Source: Enterocloster asparagiformis (lineage in GTDB: Bacteria > Bacillota > Clostridia > Lachnospirales > Lachnospiraceae). From it: DNA of 64,000 nucleotides. The stretch lies in assembly GCA_018380885.1 (NCBI GenBank), contig JAGZSY010000007.1, positions 1-64,000 on the forward strand, read 5' to 3'. The position numbers and the translations under genes were made by a program. Each line of letters begins with the position of its first letter. Position 1 is the first letter of the stretch. Below are positions 50,922-59,294 of this stretch, in pieces. Below the pieces are notes generated by a model. The model saw only the letters and a list, made by a program, of their open reading frames with translations, was not told the DNA's origin and searched no databases.

Positions 50922-50950
50922 ATTATACATGACAACTGCGGAAAATGCAA
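50922..50950 (-). promoter_or_regulatory. Promoter of the priA-to-thiN gene run
   Basis: -35 TTGCAT (50945-50950), 17-bp spacer, -10 TATAAT (50922-50927). Confidence 0.7.
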
Positions 50951-51042
50951 ATGGCCGGCAACGGCCGGACAGAAATATGACCGCCGGTCAACAATCATTT
51001 CCACACCTTAAAATATTACAGTGCCAATCCTGAAAGTGTTGA

Positions 51043-51071
51043 TTGAAAAAGCAATTTCGAATTTCTATACT
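51043..51071 (+). promoter_or_regulatory. Promoter of the symporter-hydrolase genes
   Basis: -35 TTGAAA (51043-51048), 17-bp spacer, -10 TATACT (51066-51071). Confidence 0.65.
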
Positions 51072-51122
51072 GAAGGTAGCGTTAAAACAAAAAGCAAAGA
51101 TGATATGAAGGAGGAAATTTTT

Positions 51123-52412
51123 ATGGCTGCAAAAACCGAAAAAATCAAATCGTCCTACCGAGAACCGCTGATCCTGATCGCGTTTGTCATTTTTGGAGCG
51201 ATTATCGGGCTGGTGCTGGGGGAGAAGGCCGCATTTCTGTATCCCATCGGACAGATATGGCTGAATATGCTGTTCGTCCTTCTGGTTCCGCTAATTTTCT
51301 TTTCCATCTCCAGTTCCATCGCAAATATCGGCGACACCAGCCGCGTTGGAAAGATGCTGGGGTTAACCATCGGTATCTTTATCGTGACCGCGGGGCTGGC
51401 CGGTATCTATATGTTTATTGTGACCGGCATCTTCGGCGTGGATACCTCGGTACAGATGGGCACCGCCGAGACCGCCATCGAGACGGCAGCCGCCAGCGTG
51501 AGCGACCAGATTGTAAATACGTTCACAGTGGGGGATTTCTCGGAAGTCATATCCAGAAGCCATATCCTGGCGCTGATTGTGTTCACCATCTTTTTCGGCA
51601 TCACGGTTTCAACCCTTGGGGAGAAGGGGCGAGCCGTAGCCGGCTGGTTAAGCGATATGTCGCTGGTATTTTACAAAATGGTGGCGTTGCTGATGAAGCT
51701 GGCTCCCATCGGCCTGATGGCCTACTTTGCAAACCTGACGGGAATCTACGGACCGGACCTTCTCAAGAGCTACGGAAGGGGCCTTCTGATTTATTACCCG
51801 GCGGCCATACTCTACTTTTTCGTTTTCCTGGGCTTGTACGCCTTTCTGGCCGCCGGCTCCTGGGGCGTGAAAAATTTCTTTAAAAACATTCTGACGCCCG
51901 CGCTGACCGCCTTAGGTACAAGGTCCTCCGCCGCTTCCCTGCCGCTGCAGATGGACGCCTGTGACAAACTGGGCGTACCCAGGGAGGTCAGCTCCGTGGT
52001 CGTACCCGTGGGGGCAACCTGCCATATGGACGGAGCCTGTATTGCGACAATCTATGAAATTGTCCTCTGCTGCACGCTCTTTGGGCATCCCTTAAACAGC
52101 ATCGGCGACTACATCTTTGCGCTGGTTATCGCGGTGTGCGGTTCCGTGGCGGTCTCGTCCGTACCCGGAGGCGGCGCGGCCATGGAGACGATGATCATCT
52201 CCTCCTTTGGCTTTCCGTCCATCGCCCTGCCCGTGTTGATGATGATGACCCAGCTCTTCGATGCCGGATGTACGCTGATCAACTCCTGCGGCGATACCGT
52301 GGCCTCCATGCTGGTTACCAGAGCCCTGTACGGAAAGGACTGGTACAAGAAGGGATTGAATCACGAAAGCGGCAACGCCGCTGCGCTGGCTGAGGCAGAA
52401 AGAGAGCCGTGA
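51123..52412 (+). CDS. Dicarboxylate/amino acid:cation symporter (DAACS family)
   Basis: A 429-residue inner-membrane carrier with about eight helices and two hairpin loops. The substrate-site signatures of the GltP/DctA/SstT family are present: serine-rich LGTRSSAASLPLQMDACDKLG (about 260-280) and PVGATCHMDGACI (about 295-307), then PGGGAAMET (about 350). Substrates in the family are glutamate, aspartate, C4-dicarboxylates or serine; which one is unclear. The ATG at 51123 follows AAGGAGG and gives the family's length. It runs directly into the alpha/beta-hydrolase gene (1 base apart), so the imported compound may be that enzyme's product or co-substrate. Confidence 0.9.
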   Translation: MAAKTEKIKSSYREPLILIAFVIFGAIIGLVLGEKAAFLYPIGQIWLNMLFVLLVPLIFFSISSSIANIGDTSRVGKMLGLTIGIFIVTAGLAGIYMFIVTGIFGVDTSVQMGTAETAIETAAASVSDQIVNTFTVGDFSEVISRSHILALIVFTIFFGITVSTLGEKGRAVAGWLSDMSLVFYKMVALLMKLAPIGLMAYFANLTGIYGPDLLKSYGRGLLIYYPAAILYFFVFLGLYAFLAAGSWGVKNFFKNILTPALTALGTRSSAASLPLQMDACDKLGVPREVSSVVVPVGATCHMDGACIATIYEIVLCCTLFGHPLNSIGDYIFALVIAVCGSVAVSSVPGGGAAMETMIISSFGFPSIALPVLMMMTQLFDAGCTLINSCGDTVASMLVTRALYGKDWYKKGLNHESGNAAALAEAEREP

Positions 52413-52413
52413 T

Positions 52414-53301
52414 ATGGACGATAGAATACAATTGTATGAAAAACACTATGGAGCCTGCGCCAAGCGTCCGGATCTGTGCGGAATCATCATACCGGGCAGG
52501 CGCGGCCGGCTCCTCTCCGTGCTGTATACCGCAGAAGGCCCCGGGGTCCATCCAACCGTCATTCTTCTTCACGGAATCCCCGGCTGCGAACAGAATTTTG
52601 ACCTGGCCCAGGCCCTGCGCAGAAGCGGTTTTCATGTCATAACCTTTCATTACAGCGGAAACTGGGGCAGCGATGGGAGCTATTCTCTCAGAAATGACTT
52701 GGAGGATGCGCAAACCGTCCTGGACTTTGTCCTGAAAGACGAGACCTACGGGTTTGACAGGGATCATATTTACGCGGTGGGACATAGCCTGGGAGGCTTT
52801 GTCTGCGGCCAGCTGACTGCCAGGCGACGGGAAATAAGGGGCGGAGTCCTGCTTATGCCCTGCGATATCGGACGGATCGGCCGGATTTACCTTCAGAATA
52901 AAAAAATGGCTGAGAATATCAGAAACGTGCTGGAGGACAGTGCCCAATGGCTGAACGGCGTCACAGGGGAGGCCCTTTTGCGCGAGGCGGAAACGTACAG
53001 CCAACAGCTTTGCCTTGAAAACGTGGCCGGGCTGCTGGCGCAGAAACCCCTTTTCTGTATTACGGGAACGCTGGACACCTGCACGCCCGGGCTTTATCAT
53101 TGCCGTCCTCTCATAGATGCGATCCTGGCGGAAGGAGGGACTATGCTTAAAAGCATGGAATTTCCTACGGATCACTTTTTTTCCGATTACCGGCTGACGG
53201 TGACGGGATATGTGACGGAGTTTCTTCAGGGGCTGCTTGCCGCACAGTCCCCTGCGCGCCGACCCGGTACTGAGTCGGAGTGCAGCCGTAATATTTCTTG
53301 A
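52414..53301 (+). CDS. Alpha/beta hydrolase, paralogue of the sensor domain in the facing AraC gene
   Basis: A 295-residue cytoplasmic serine hydrolase. The oxyanion region ILLHGIPGCEQNFDLAQ (about 50-66), nucleophile elbow GHSLGG (Ser about 126), an acid in TGTLDTCTP (about 213-221) and the catalytic His in PTDHFFSDY (about 249-257) give a full triad. It starts one base after the symporter stop, so translation is coupled. Its sequence aligns throughout with residues 25-285 of the facing AraC-type protein. The 3' end overlaps that convergent gene by 137 bases. Ester or thioester hydrolysis is inferred; no substrate is known. Confidence 0.88.
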   Translation: MDDRIQLYEKHYGACAKRPDLCGIIIPGRRGRLLSVLYTAEGPGVHPTVILLHGIPGCEQNFDLAQALRRSGFHVITFHYSGNWGSDGSYSLRNDLEDAQTVLDFVLKDETYGFDRDHIYAVGHSLGGFVCGQLTARRREIRGGVLLMPCDIGRIGRIYLQNKKMAENIRNVLEDSAQWLNGVTGEALLREAETYSQQLCLENVAGLLAQKPLFCITGTLDTCTPGLYHCRPLIDAILAEGGTMLKSMEFPTDHFFSDYRLTVTGYVTEFLQGLLAAQSPARRPGTESECSRNIS

Positions 53302-54409
53302 ACACCTTCATAAAGTAGGAGGCCTCCTGATAGCCGGACAGCTTCGTGATGTCCGCTATCGGGAGGGCGCTGCCCGCTAAAAGCCGTCCCGCCTCCTCCA
53401 TCCTGATTTTGAGCACCAGGTCCGTAAAGCTGTGCCCGGTTATCTGCCTGATCAGCTCGCTCACATAGGGAACGCTTACCTGGAAATATTCCGCCACATG
53501 ACCCAGCGACACGGTGGAGAGATTTTGCCTGATCAGATATATCAGCTCCTCCTCAAAGGAGGTATAGTTAAAACGCGACCTGCTGTGCTCAATATTTTCC
53601 AGCAGGAAGTTGGCGATCTTCATGGATATCTGAACGCGTATATTGGAAAAATAGTGGTCCGATGCCACCCGGTGCCACTGGATTCGGTTGTCGGGATATT
53701 TTTTGAGCTTCTGCATAAAGGACAGGGTGCCGGCCTGCTCCGAGACCACCTCGTCCTCGGGGCTGCTGATCCACAGGATCGGCTTCTTAGCCAGCTCCTC
53801 GATATAGGGCTCAATGGAAAACGTATCCAGATTCTCCTTGATCTCACGGATGAGCGTTTCGCTGTCCGTACCGTTTACATAGGGGATCCCCTCCTCGATG
53901 GTGCTGGCGATGCTCTGGCTGTAGCTCTTGCCGCCCTTGCCCAGCAGGTACATCTTCCCAAAATCACAGGGCGCTAAAAACACGCCGCCCCTCACCTCCG
54001 GGTAAAGGGCAATCATGCGGGCCGCCGTTATGCAGCCCAAGCTGTGTCCAATGAAAAATATGTTCTTTTTATCAAATCCGTGCTGCGTATCCGTCAGCAC
54101 AAAATCCAGTACGGCCTGTGTGTCCTTGATGCTGCCGTTAAATGAAAACTCACCTTCGCTCCCCCAGCTTCCCCGATAAAAAAACACAACAGAATGAAAG
54201 CCCATCCGCCTGAGGGACTGGGCTAAATCCAGATTCTTTTCATGTCCGGGGTAGCCGTGGGTGAAAATCAATACAGGATGCATACCTTTTCCACCGGCGG
54301 TGTAAATCGTGCACAAAATGCGCCCCTGCTGTCCTTTGACAGCCGTTGAATAAAGGGACGCCCCCTGCCCGGTTCTGTCCCGATCGAGATAAAGGGAATC
54401 AAGCTTCAT
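53165..54409 (-). CDS. AraC-family regulator with an N-terminal alpha/beta-hydrolase domain
   Basis: A 414-residue fusion. Residues about 25-285 form an alpha/beta hydrolase with GHSLGC (Ser about 123), the acid in SSPEDEVVS and His in ASDHYFS, so the triad is intact. Residues about 295-385 form the two AraC helix-turn-helix units (LGHVAEYFQVSVPYVSELIR; ITKLSGYQEASYFMKVFKKYYG). The hydrolase half is a paralogue of the enzyme encoded convergently next door (shared DLAQ-LRR-GFH, GSWGSEG/GNWGSDG, VLDFVL, EVRGGV). It has a promoter at 54495-54523. I infer a sensor that binds or cleaves the same compound and controls the symporter-hydrolase genes. Confidence 0.88.
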   Translation of the reverse strand: MKLDSLYLDRDRTGQGASLYSTAVKGQQGRILCTIYTAGGKGMHPVLIFTHGYPGHEKNLDLAQSLRRMGFHSVVFFYRGSWGSEGEFSFNGSIKDTQAVLDFVLTDTQHGFDKKNIFFIGHSLGCITAARMIALYPEVRGGVFLAPCDFGKMYLLGKGGKSYSQSIASTIEEGIPYVNGTDSETLIREIKENLDTFSIEPYIEELAKKPILWISSPEDEVVSEQAGTLSFMQKLKKYPDNRIQWHRVASDHYFSNIRVQISMKIANFLLENIEHSRSRFNYTSFEEELIYLIRQNLSTVSLGHVAEYFQVSVPYVSELIRQITGHSFTDLVLKIRMEEAGRLLAGSALPIADITKLSGYQEASYFMKVFKKYYGCTPTQYRVGAQGTVRQAAPEETPSHIPSPSAGNRKKSDP

Positions 54410-54494
54410 TAGCGCTCCCCCTCCTGCGGCAATTTTCTTCGTCCGGCGACGCGTCGCCCGCGCTGCCCGAATACTCTGTTTTTTGCCTGCCTAC

Positions 54495-54523
54495 ATTATA
54501 TCAAACTCAACCGGCAAATACAA
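54495..54523 (-). promoter_or_regulatory. Promoter of the hydrolase-AraC regulator
   Basis: -35 TTGTAT (54518-54523), 17-bp spacer, -10 TATAAT (54495-54500). Confidence 0.65.
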
Positions 54524-54625
54524 ATAATTGTTGTTGAATCTGATCCGCGTACATTTTCTGCGCGCGGAAGGGATTACGGGCCCGTTTTGCCGAATCCCGG
54601 GCGACGGGAATCGCTGTCCGGCTCC

Positions 54626-55366
54626 CTACGGAATCTCCGTGATCTTGTTTAAGGACCAGACGCGGATGCTGATCTCCCGCAGCCCGGAGCCGCAGTACTC
54701 GCAGAACTTGCTGCCGAGGCGGGTCACAGGCGCGCCGCAGTTGGGGCAGGTAACCCCCACCGCGGTGGCGTTATGGTTCAGCAGCGCCGTATCCTGGATG
54801 TAGACCAGCTCCGTGTTGTACTTGGTCTGCACCTTCCGCTCCCGGCTGCCGGACACCAGCTCCCCCGCGGCGCTCTCTATGTAGTGCAGGCAGCCCACGG
54901 CGGACTGCACCAGGATCACGCAGGTGCCGCCCTCCTTCCGGTAGTGGGCGATCTCCGTCTGGTGTACGGTTATATCCCTGAAATACTCCCGCTGCCCGCT
55001 GCTTTTAAGCTCAGCCACCCTCAGCGCAATCTGGCGGCGCAGCTCCTCCGAGGCGCTCTCCAGCAGCGCCTGGTCCCGGGCGTCGATAGCCCGCAGCGCC
55101 GACTTTACCATATTTTCCGTCTTTTGCTGGAACTCCTTCCAGTTGAATTCCGGGAAATCCCGCTGAATCTGCGGCAGGAATACCCTGGTCATGCCTGAAA
55201 CGGACTTGGGCGTTTCCTCCAACATATCCGCCTGGCGCTCCAGAACCCGTTTCAGAACCTTCGCGCTGTACGCCGCCTTTCTGATCATCCCGACCAGGCG
55301 GAAGAGGCCCCAGATCCCCAAAGAAGCTGCCAGGACTGCCAGAACCGGTGTGATATACCCTTTCAT
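54626..55366 (-). CDS. Membrane-anchored Tim44-like protein with C-terminal zinc ribbon
   Basis: A 246-residue protein with an N-terminal transmembrane helix (about 3-22), a charged helical segment, a Tim44/Lip-type domain (about 75-195) with predicted beta strands, and a zinc ribbon CPNCGAP...CEYCGSG (about 207-226). Such proteins occur in Clostridia beside uncharacterised genes; the role may be protein binding at the membrane. Three bases separate it from the 283-aa gene upstream, so it is last in an operon of unknowns. Function unknown. Confidence 0.55.
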   Translation of the reverse strand: MKGYITPVLAVLAASLGIWGLFRLVGMIRKAAYSAKVLKRVLERQADMLEETPKSVSGMTRVFLPQIQRDFPEFNWKEFQQKTENMVKSALRAIDARDQALLESASEELRRQIALRVAELKSSGQREYFRDITVHQTEIAHYRKEGGTCVILVQSAVGCLHYIESAAGELVSGSRERKVQTKYNTELVYIQDTALLNHNATAVGVTCPNCGAPVTRLGSKFCEYCGSGLREISIRVWSLNKITEIP

Positions 55367-55369
55367 TTT

Positions 55370-56221
55370 TTACCTCCTGAGTGCCGACGGATTTTTAAGC
55401 GCTTCCTCCCGTCCGCCGTCTGGGCGGAAACGCCAGCGAAGGCTGTAGGACGATACCCATGTGCCACAGTCGGGCGGAAATTCCCGCACGCCCTCGGAGT
55501 CGGCAAAAAACACCTGCGCCTCCGCCACCCGGAGGCTGGCCCCGTACAGCTCCGACATATAATTGTCCCCGGCAGGCCGCAGGTTTAAGGCGGTCACCCC
55601 CTCGAACACCAGCTCCACCCCCGGACTCCACTGGCAGTCAAACTCCATGACCACCCGCCTGGCATCGTCCACCGGACACACGGTGCCGTCCGCATTGCCG
55701 TGAGCGCCGCTGACGTAGTGAAGCTCCCGCAGCAGGCTGTCGTGAAACCCGCTTGTCTCGCAGAACAGGCGGCGCGCATCCTCCTCCGTCTCAACGTAAT
55801 TCCAGCCCTCCTCATCGCAGGTGTAGAGCCTGCGCTCAAAAGGGCTGCCCAAAACCGGCACAGCCTCGCCCTCCAGCAGCCGTGCCAGCAGCCCGGTCTC
55901 TTCAAACAGCCAGGACACCCCGATGTACTCAAAAAATTTCATCTGCTCCGGCAGCCCGCGCTCAAAGCCCGCGATCCGCGTGTCCACATTCCCGGAACTG
56001 CGCCGTATCCAATCGGGATGCTCCCCCGGAACAATGGTGTTGATCAGAGCCGGACTGCTCCCGCCGCCCCTCCGGTCCAGGTAGTCGAAAAATTTCATGC
56101 AGCCACCATTTTCCCCCGGAATCCGAACCAGCCTGCGCTCATACCAGCCCGTGTTGACCAGGGCATAGACCTCCGACTTAAAATACCGCCCCTTTACCGG
56201 ATCGCATACACGCACCTTCAC
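55370..56221 (-). CDS. Uncharacterised protein (283 aa)
   Basis: I do not recognise the family. The protein is soluble, acidic and rich in Trp/Phe/Tyr strands (RVCDPVKGRYFKSEVYALVNTGWYERRLVRIP at the start), with a mid-part LLRELHYVSGAHG and a C-terminal half VEFDCQWSPGVELVFEG-like, suggesting a beta-rich binding domain. The start is coupled by a 4-base overlap to the preceding gene. No signal peptide. It is probably co-expressed with its neighbours, as in immunity- or adaptor-type clusters, but this is inference. Confidence 0.6.
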   Translation of the reverse strand: MKVRVCDPVKGRYFKSEVYALVNTGWYERRLVRIPGENGGCMKFFDYLDRRGGGSSPALINTIVPGEHPDWIRRSSGNVDTRIAGFERGLPEQMKFFEYIGVSWLFEETGLLARLLEGEAVPVLGSPFERRLYTCDEEGWNYVETEEDARRLFCETSGFHDSLLRELHYVSGAHGNADGTVCPVDDARRVVMEFDCQWSPGVELVFEGVTALNLRPAGDNYMSELYGASLRVAEAQVFFADSEGVREFPPDCGTWVSSYSLRWRFRPDGGREEALKNPSALRR

Positions 56222-56676
56222 GTCGCTTCCTCCCCGTCCGTCCGGGTATCCGGCCTCTTCTCCCGCTTTCCCGGAATCAATTTTCCCTCCGCAATCACCT
56301 TCGCCACGTCGTAGAAGGATTTGACGCTGTCCACCGGGCCATTTTTGATGCGCTTTTCCGCCTTTGTGATGGGGGACATCTGATTGGCGCTGTCCTTTTC
56401 CAGCACCGGCAGGCCGTCACCGGTGAGCTGCCAGCCGTATCCCTGTTCGGCCAGCCCGTTTCGCAGCAGCGCCTCGCCCAGATAGGTTCCAAACAGCACC
56501 GCCAGATTCCATACCGTCTGTTCGCTCAGCTGGTTTTCCTCAAAGTATTCCCGGTAGAACTCCAGCAGCTCATCTAAAACCGCGATGCTCCCGTCGCTGT
56601 AGTCCAAAACGCGTCCCTGCTTTGCCGCCTGGCTCTCTGCAGCTTTTAAAATTCCTTCTGTGTCAAAATTTCCCAT
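56218..56676 (-). CDS. Uncharacterised protein, weakly DUF3806-like (152 aa)
   Basis: The ATG at 56676 is chosen because GAGGAG lies nine bases upstream (MGNFDTEGILKAAES); in-frame ATGs further upstream lack a ribosome-binding site. The middle reads NLAVLFGTYLGEALLRNGLAEQGYGW (about 70-95), reminiscent of DUF3806-type proteins, which are fused to or encoded beside toxin/immunity genes. The C-terminus is charged. It overlaps the next gene (283-aa protein) by 4 bases. The family call is low confidence. Confidence 0.5.
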   Translation of the reverse strand: MGNFDTEGILKAAESQAAKQGRVLDYSDGSIAVLDELLEFYREYFEENQLSEQTVWNLAVLFGTYLGEALLRNGLAEQGYGWQLTGDGLPVLEKDSANQMSPITKAEKRIKNGPVDSVKSFYDVAKVIAEGKLIPGKREKRPDTRTDGEEAT

Positions 56677-56741
56677 TTTCAAATACTCCTCGTTCATCCG
56701 TCGCAGCCTGATATTGCTGAAGCGGCACAGGCACCATTCTG

Positions 56742-57434
56742 TCAAACGCCCTCTTCCCCGCGCTCTAAAACCCCGCCCAGCTCTCTCTCATAAAACCGGA
56801 TGCAGTCCTCGTACGCGCCGCGGTCGAAGGCATATCCCGTCTCCCCCAGCCACACAATGTGCCGCTCATCCTGGCAGTACGGCAGCGTGTAGTTCATCCT
56901 GCGCCGGTAAAGCTCCTCGTCCCAGTTCCGTGAGATCCACTGGCGCCACTCACGGCTGTCCGGCCGCTCCAGCGCGATGTTATCTCCGTATTTTGCCCAG
57001 TCCTCATCCGTGTAGGCCTCCAGGCAGAGAATTCCCGACGCCTTTTCCTGTTTGGAATCCTCCTCCCGGTGATCCACATACCCGATCCGGTCCCAGAACA
57101 CAATCTCCTCCGCCTTGCGCACCGCGGCCACGATCACGATGCAGCTTAAGTCCAGATCGTCCTCACAGACCAGAATGGGCAGGTTCACCGGCAAATCGCG
57201 CCACAGCAGCGTGTGAATATAGCGGATCTCCCCCCGATTTTGCAGCCCCGATCCCCAGGCCGGGCAGAGGCCTTTCATGGAGCCGAACCGCTTTAGGTCG
57301 CCGTCCCCGCTCTCCCTCACAAAATCCTCCAGCAGTTCGGTGACGGGCACGCCGTCCACCGCCAGATACTGCTCCTCATATCCGTAGGGCGTTTTGACGG
57401 GGAACACGGTAATTTGATTGATACCGCCCTTCAC
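56742..57434 (-). CDS. Uncharacterised protein (230 aa)
   Basis: A GTG start at 57434 preceded by AAAGGAGG gives 230 residues (V/M-KGGINQITVFPVKT...). An in-frame ATG at 57587, also with GGAGG, would add a Gly-rich low-complexity N-terminus and is an alternative. The body contains ILVCEDDLDLSCIVIVAAVRK and RRRMNYTLPYCQDERHIVWLGETGYAF, a mixed alpha/beta soluble protein. I do not recognise it. It is first gene of the 54626-57434 operon after a small overlapping frame (57431-57550); its function may be tied to the partners downstream. Confidence 0.55.
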   Translation of the reverse strand: MKGGINQITVFPVKTPYGYEEQYLAVDGVPVTELLEDFVRESGDGDLKRFGSMKGLCPAWGSGLQNRGEIRYIHTLLWRDLPVNLPILVCEDDLDLSCIVIVAAVRKAEEIVFWDRIGYVDHREEDSKQEKASGILCLEAYTDEDWAKYGDNIALERPDSREWRQWISRNWDEELYRRRMNYTLPYCQDERHIVWLGETGYAFDRGAYEDCIRFYERELGGVLERGEEGV

Positions 57435-57550
57435 CGCCCCTCCTTTGCGGCCATCGCTTCCGCTTCCAGGGCCATCACCGCCGTGCCGTCCAGGGCCGCA
57501 TCCGGAAAATTCCAAGCCTTCCGCTCCCATACCCGCGCCGTGCCGATCAC
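57431..57550 (-). CDS. Possible 39-aa leader/remnant protein overlapping the 230-aa gene
   Basis: A GTG at 57550 with GGAG seven bases before it opens a 39-codon frame (containing WNFPDAALDGTAVMALEAEAMAAKEGR-like sequence) that ends in TGA at 57431-57433, overlapping the GTG of the 230-aa gene in GTGA. The overlap is typical of coupled genes. It could be a coupling peptide or the last bit of a decayed gene. Confidence 0.3.
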   Translation of the reverse strand: MIGTARVWERKAWNFPDAALDGTAVMALEAEAMAAKEGR

Positions 57551-57828
57551 ACTCCTGCTCCGAAATTTCGCACTCCTTTTTTCGCATGTGAAGGCTCCTC
57601 CGTTCTTTTTGCGGCCGCCAAAGGGAAACGTGGCTTCCTTGTCCGGCCAGTTCATCCGCCGTGGCCCGCATGAATCTAATCTGCCGTCATTATACCATAC
57701 CGGCGGCAGTCCGGGCAATGAAAAAAGCCGCAGGCGTACCCCGGATCCCTTTGACTTTAAATCCATAACAAGCGCCGTTGCTTCCCATTGCAAAAAACGC
57801 TCCAGGTGTAAACGCGCCCTTTTACCTG
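57551..57828. other. Intergenic region between the unknown operon and the M18 peptidase
   Basis: Part of the 57435-57917 gap. Nothing coding is supported here. It contains the promoter at 57689-57718; the peptidase terminator lies next to it at 57840-57877. Confidence 0.6.
57689..57718 (-). promoter_or_regulatory. Promoter of the uncharacterised operon
   Basis: -35 TTGCCC (57713-57718), 18-bp spacer, extended -10 TGG-TATAAT (TATAAT at 57689-57694). Confidence 0.7.
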
Positions 57829-57839
57829 AAAAAACGCGA

Positions 57840-57877
57840 CAGGCGCCCCGCAGCCACAATGGCCGCAAGGGCGCCTG
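57840..57877 (-). terminator. Terminator of the M18 aminopeptidase gene
   Basis: CAGGCGCCC/GGGCGCCTG outer stem (57840-57848 with 57869-57877), continued by an inner GGCCA/TGGCT-type stem, followed on the minus strand by TTTTTT (57829-57834). Confidence 0.75.
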
Positions 57878-57917
57878 CCCGCTCATTTGCGCGCATAAAC
57901 ACTGATTCTCTAAAGAC

Positions 57918-59246
57918 CTATGAAACAACCCGGTAGCTCCCGTCCCCCTCCGCCTTCAGGCTGGTGGAGAAGAACTGCGCGGCCGCCCGGATCAGGTACT
58001 CCGTGTCCCGCACGCCCGCGGTCTCGTAGGGCGAGTGCATCGCCAGCTCCGGCAGTCCGATGTCCACCGTGTTCAGGGCCACGTGTGTGTTGGAAATATT
58101 TCCCAAGGTGGAGCCGCCCACCATGTCGGAGCGGTTGGTGAAGGTCTGAACCGGCACGCCGGCGCGCACGCAGACGTCCCGGAACACAGCCGCTGAAACC
58201 GCGTCCGTGGTATACTTCTGGTTGGCGTTGAACTTCACCACGATGCCGCCGTTCAAATAGGGGCGGTTGGTGGGGTCCGCCTTGTCCGCATAGTTTGGGT
58301 GCACGCCGTGGGCGTTGTCCGCGGAAACCATGAAGCTGGAGGCCAGAGCGGTCAGGTACTGCTCCTCGCTTCTTCCCAGGGCAGCGTTCAGGCGCTTCAA
58401 CGTGTCGGACAGGAACGTGGAAGCCGCGCCCTGCTTGGTGGTGCTTCCCACCTCCTCATTGTCCAGCACAGCGTGAACGGACACGCTGTCCGGATGCCCG
58501 CCCGCCAGAAATCCCTCCAGAGAGCCGAAGGCGCACTGCAGGTCGTCGATGCGGCCGCAGGAGAAGAACTCCTCCTCAGCGCCCCAGATCGAGCCCTTCA
58601 TGCGGTTGTACAGGTAAAGGTCGTGGCCCAGAATGTCCTCCTCAGCCACGCCGGCGCTCTTTGCAATGATTTTCATCAGGGTGCCCGCAGCAGCCTCCGA
58701 GCCGTACAGGGGCAGCATATCCGACTGGGCGTTGTAGGCGTAGCCGTCGTTGACCTGGCGGTTCATGTGGATGGCCAGATTGGGGATCATCACCAGGTCC
58801 CGGTCAATGTTCACCAGCTTTGTCCGCAGACCGCCGCATTCCCGGACCACCAGACGCCCGGCGATGGACAGGGGCCGGTCAAACCAGGGAGCGCACAGCA
58901 TGCCGCCGTACTTCTCCACGTTCAGCTTCACATAGTGGTGCTCCACCTCCATCTCCGGGTTTTCCTTAATCTTAAAGGTGGGGGAATCGCTGTGGCTGGA
59001 AATGATCTGGAATCCGGAAAAATCCTTTCCCGGAACCTTAAACGCGATCAGCGAGGACATGTTGCGGGTGACGAAATAGCTTCCCCCGGCACTCAGCTGC
59101 CAGCGCTCCGCCTCCTGCAGCTCCTCAAAGCCCGCCTCCCGAAGGCGCGCGGCCATATTGGCCACCGCGTGGAAGCTGGTGGGGCTGTCCTCCAGAAACC
59201 TCAGCAGTTTCTCCGTTATTTTCCTTGTGGTCTGTCTCTCATCCAT
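57918..59246 (-). CDS. apeB: M18-family aminopeptidase
   Basis: A 442-residue cytoplasmic zinc aminopeptidase. The M18 pattern is complete: N-terminal ...FHAVANMAARLREAGFEEL..., HSDSPTFKIKENPE with the first metal His/Asp (about 81-94), a central lid domain, DNEEVGSTTKQGAAS (Glu base, about 264-278), SADNAHGVHPNYADK (about 309-323), and the C-terminal metal His in LAMHSPYE (about 405-412). M18 enzymes trim peptides with acidic or neutral N-termini. AGGAG precedes the ATG. It lies 48 bases after a transporter of the YjeM type, so the two may share transcription. Confidence 0.94.
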   Translation of the reverse strand: MDERQTTRKITEKLLRFLEDSPTSFHAVANMAARLREAGFEELQEAERWQLSAGGSYFVTRNMSSLIAFKVPGKDFSGFQIISSHSDSPTFKIKENPEMEVEHHYVKLNVEKYGGMLCAPWFDRPLSIAGRLVVRECGGLRTKLVNIDRDLVMIPNLAIHMNRQVNDGYAYNAQSDMLPLYGSEAAAGTLMKIIAKSAGVAEEDILGHDLYLYNRMKGSIWGAEEEFFSCGRIDDLQCAFGSLEGFLAGGHPDSVSVHAVLDNEEVGSTTKQGAASTFLSDTLKRLNAALGRSEEQYLTALASSFMVSADNAHGVHPNYADKADPTNRPYLNGGIVVKFNANQKYTTDAVSAAVFRDVCVRAGVPVQTFTNRSDMVGGSTLGNISNTHVALNTVDIGLPELAMHSPYETAGVRDTEYLIRAAAQFFSTSLKAEGDGSYRVVS

Positions 59247-59294
59247 TTGTCAACTCTCCTTTAATTTTCGCCAAAGCGGCGGGGTGGGCCGGCG

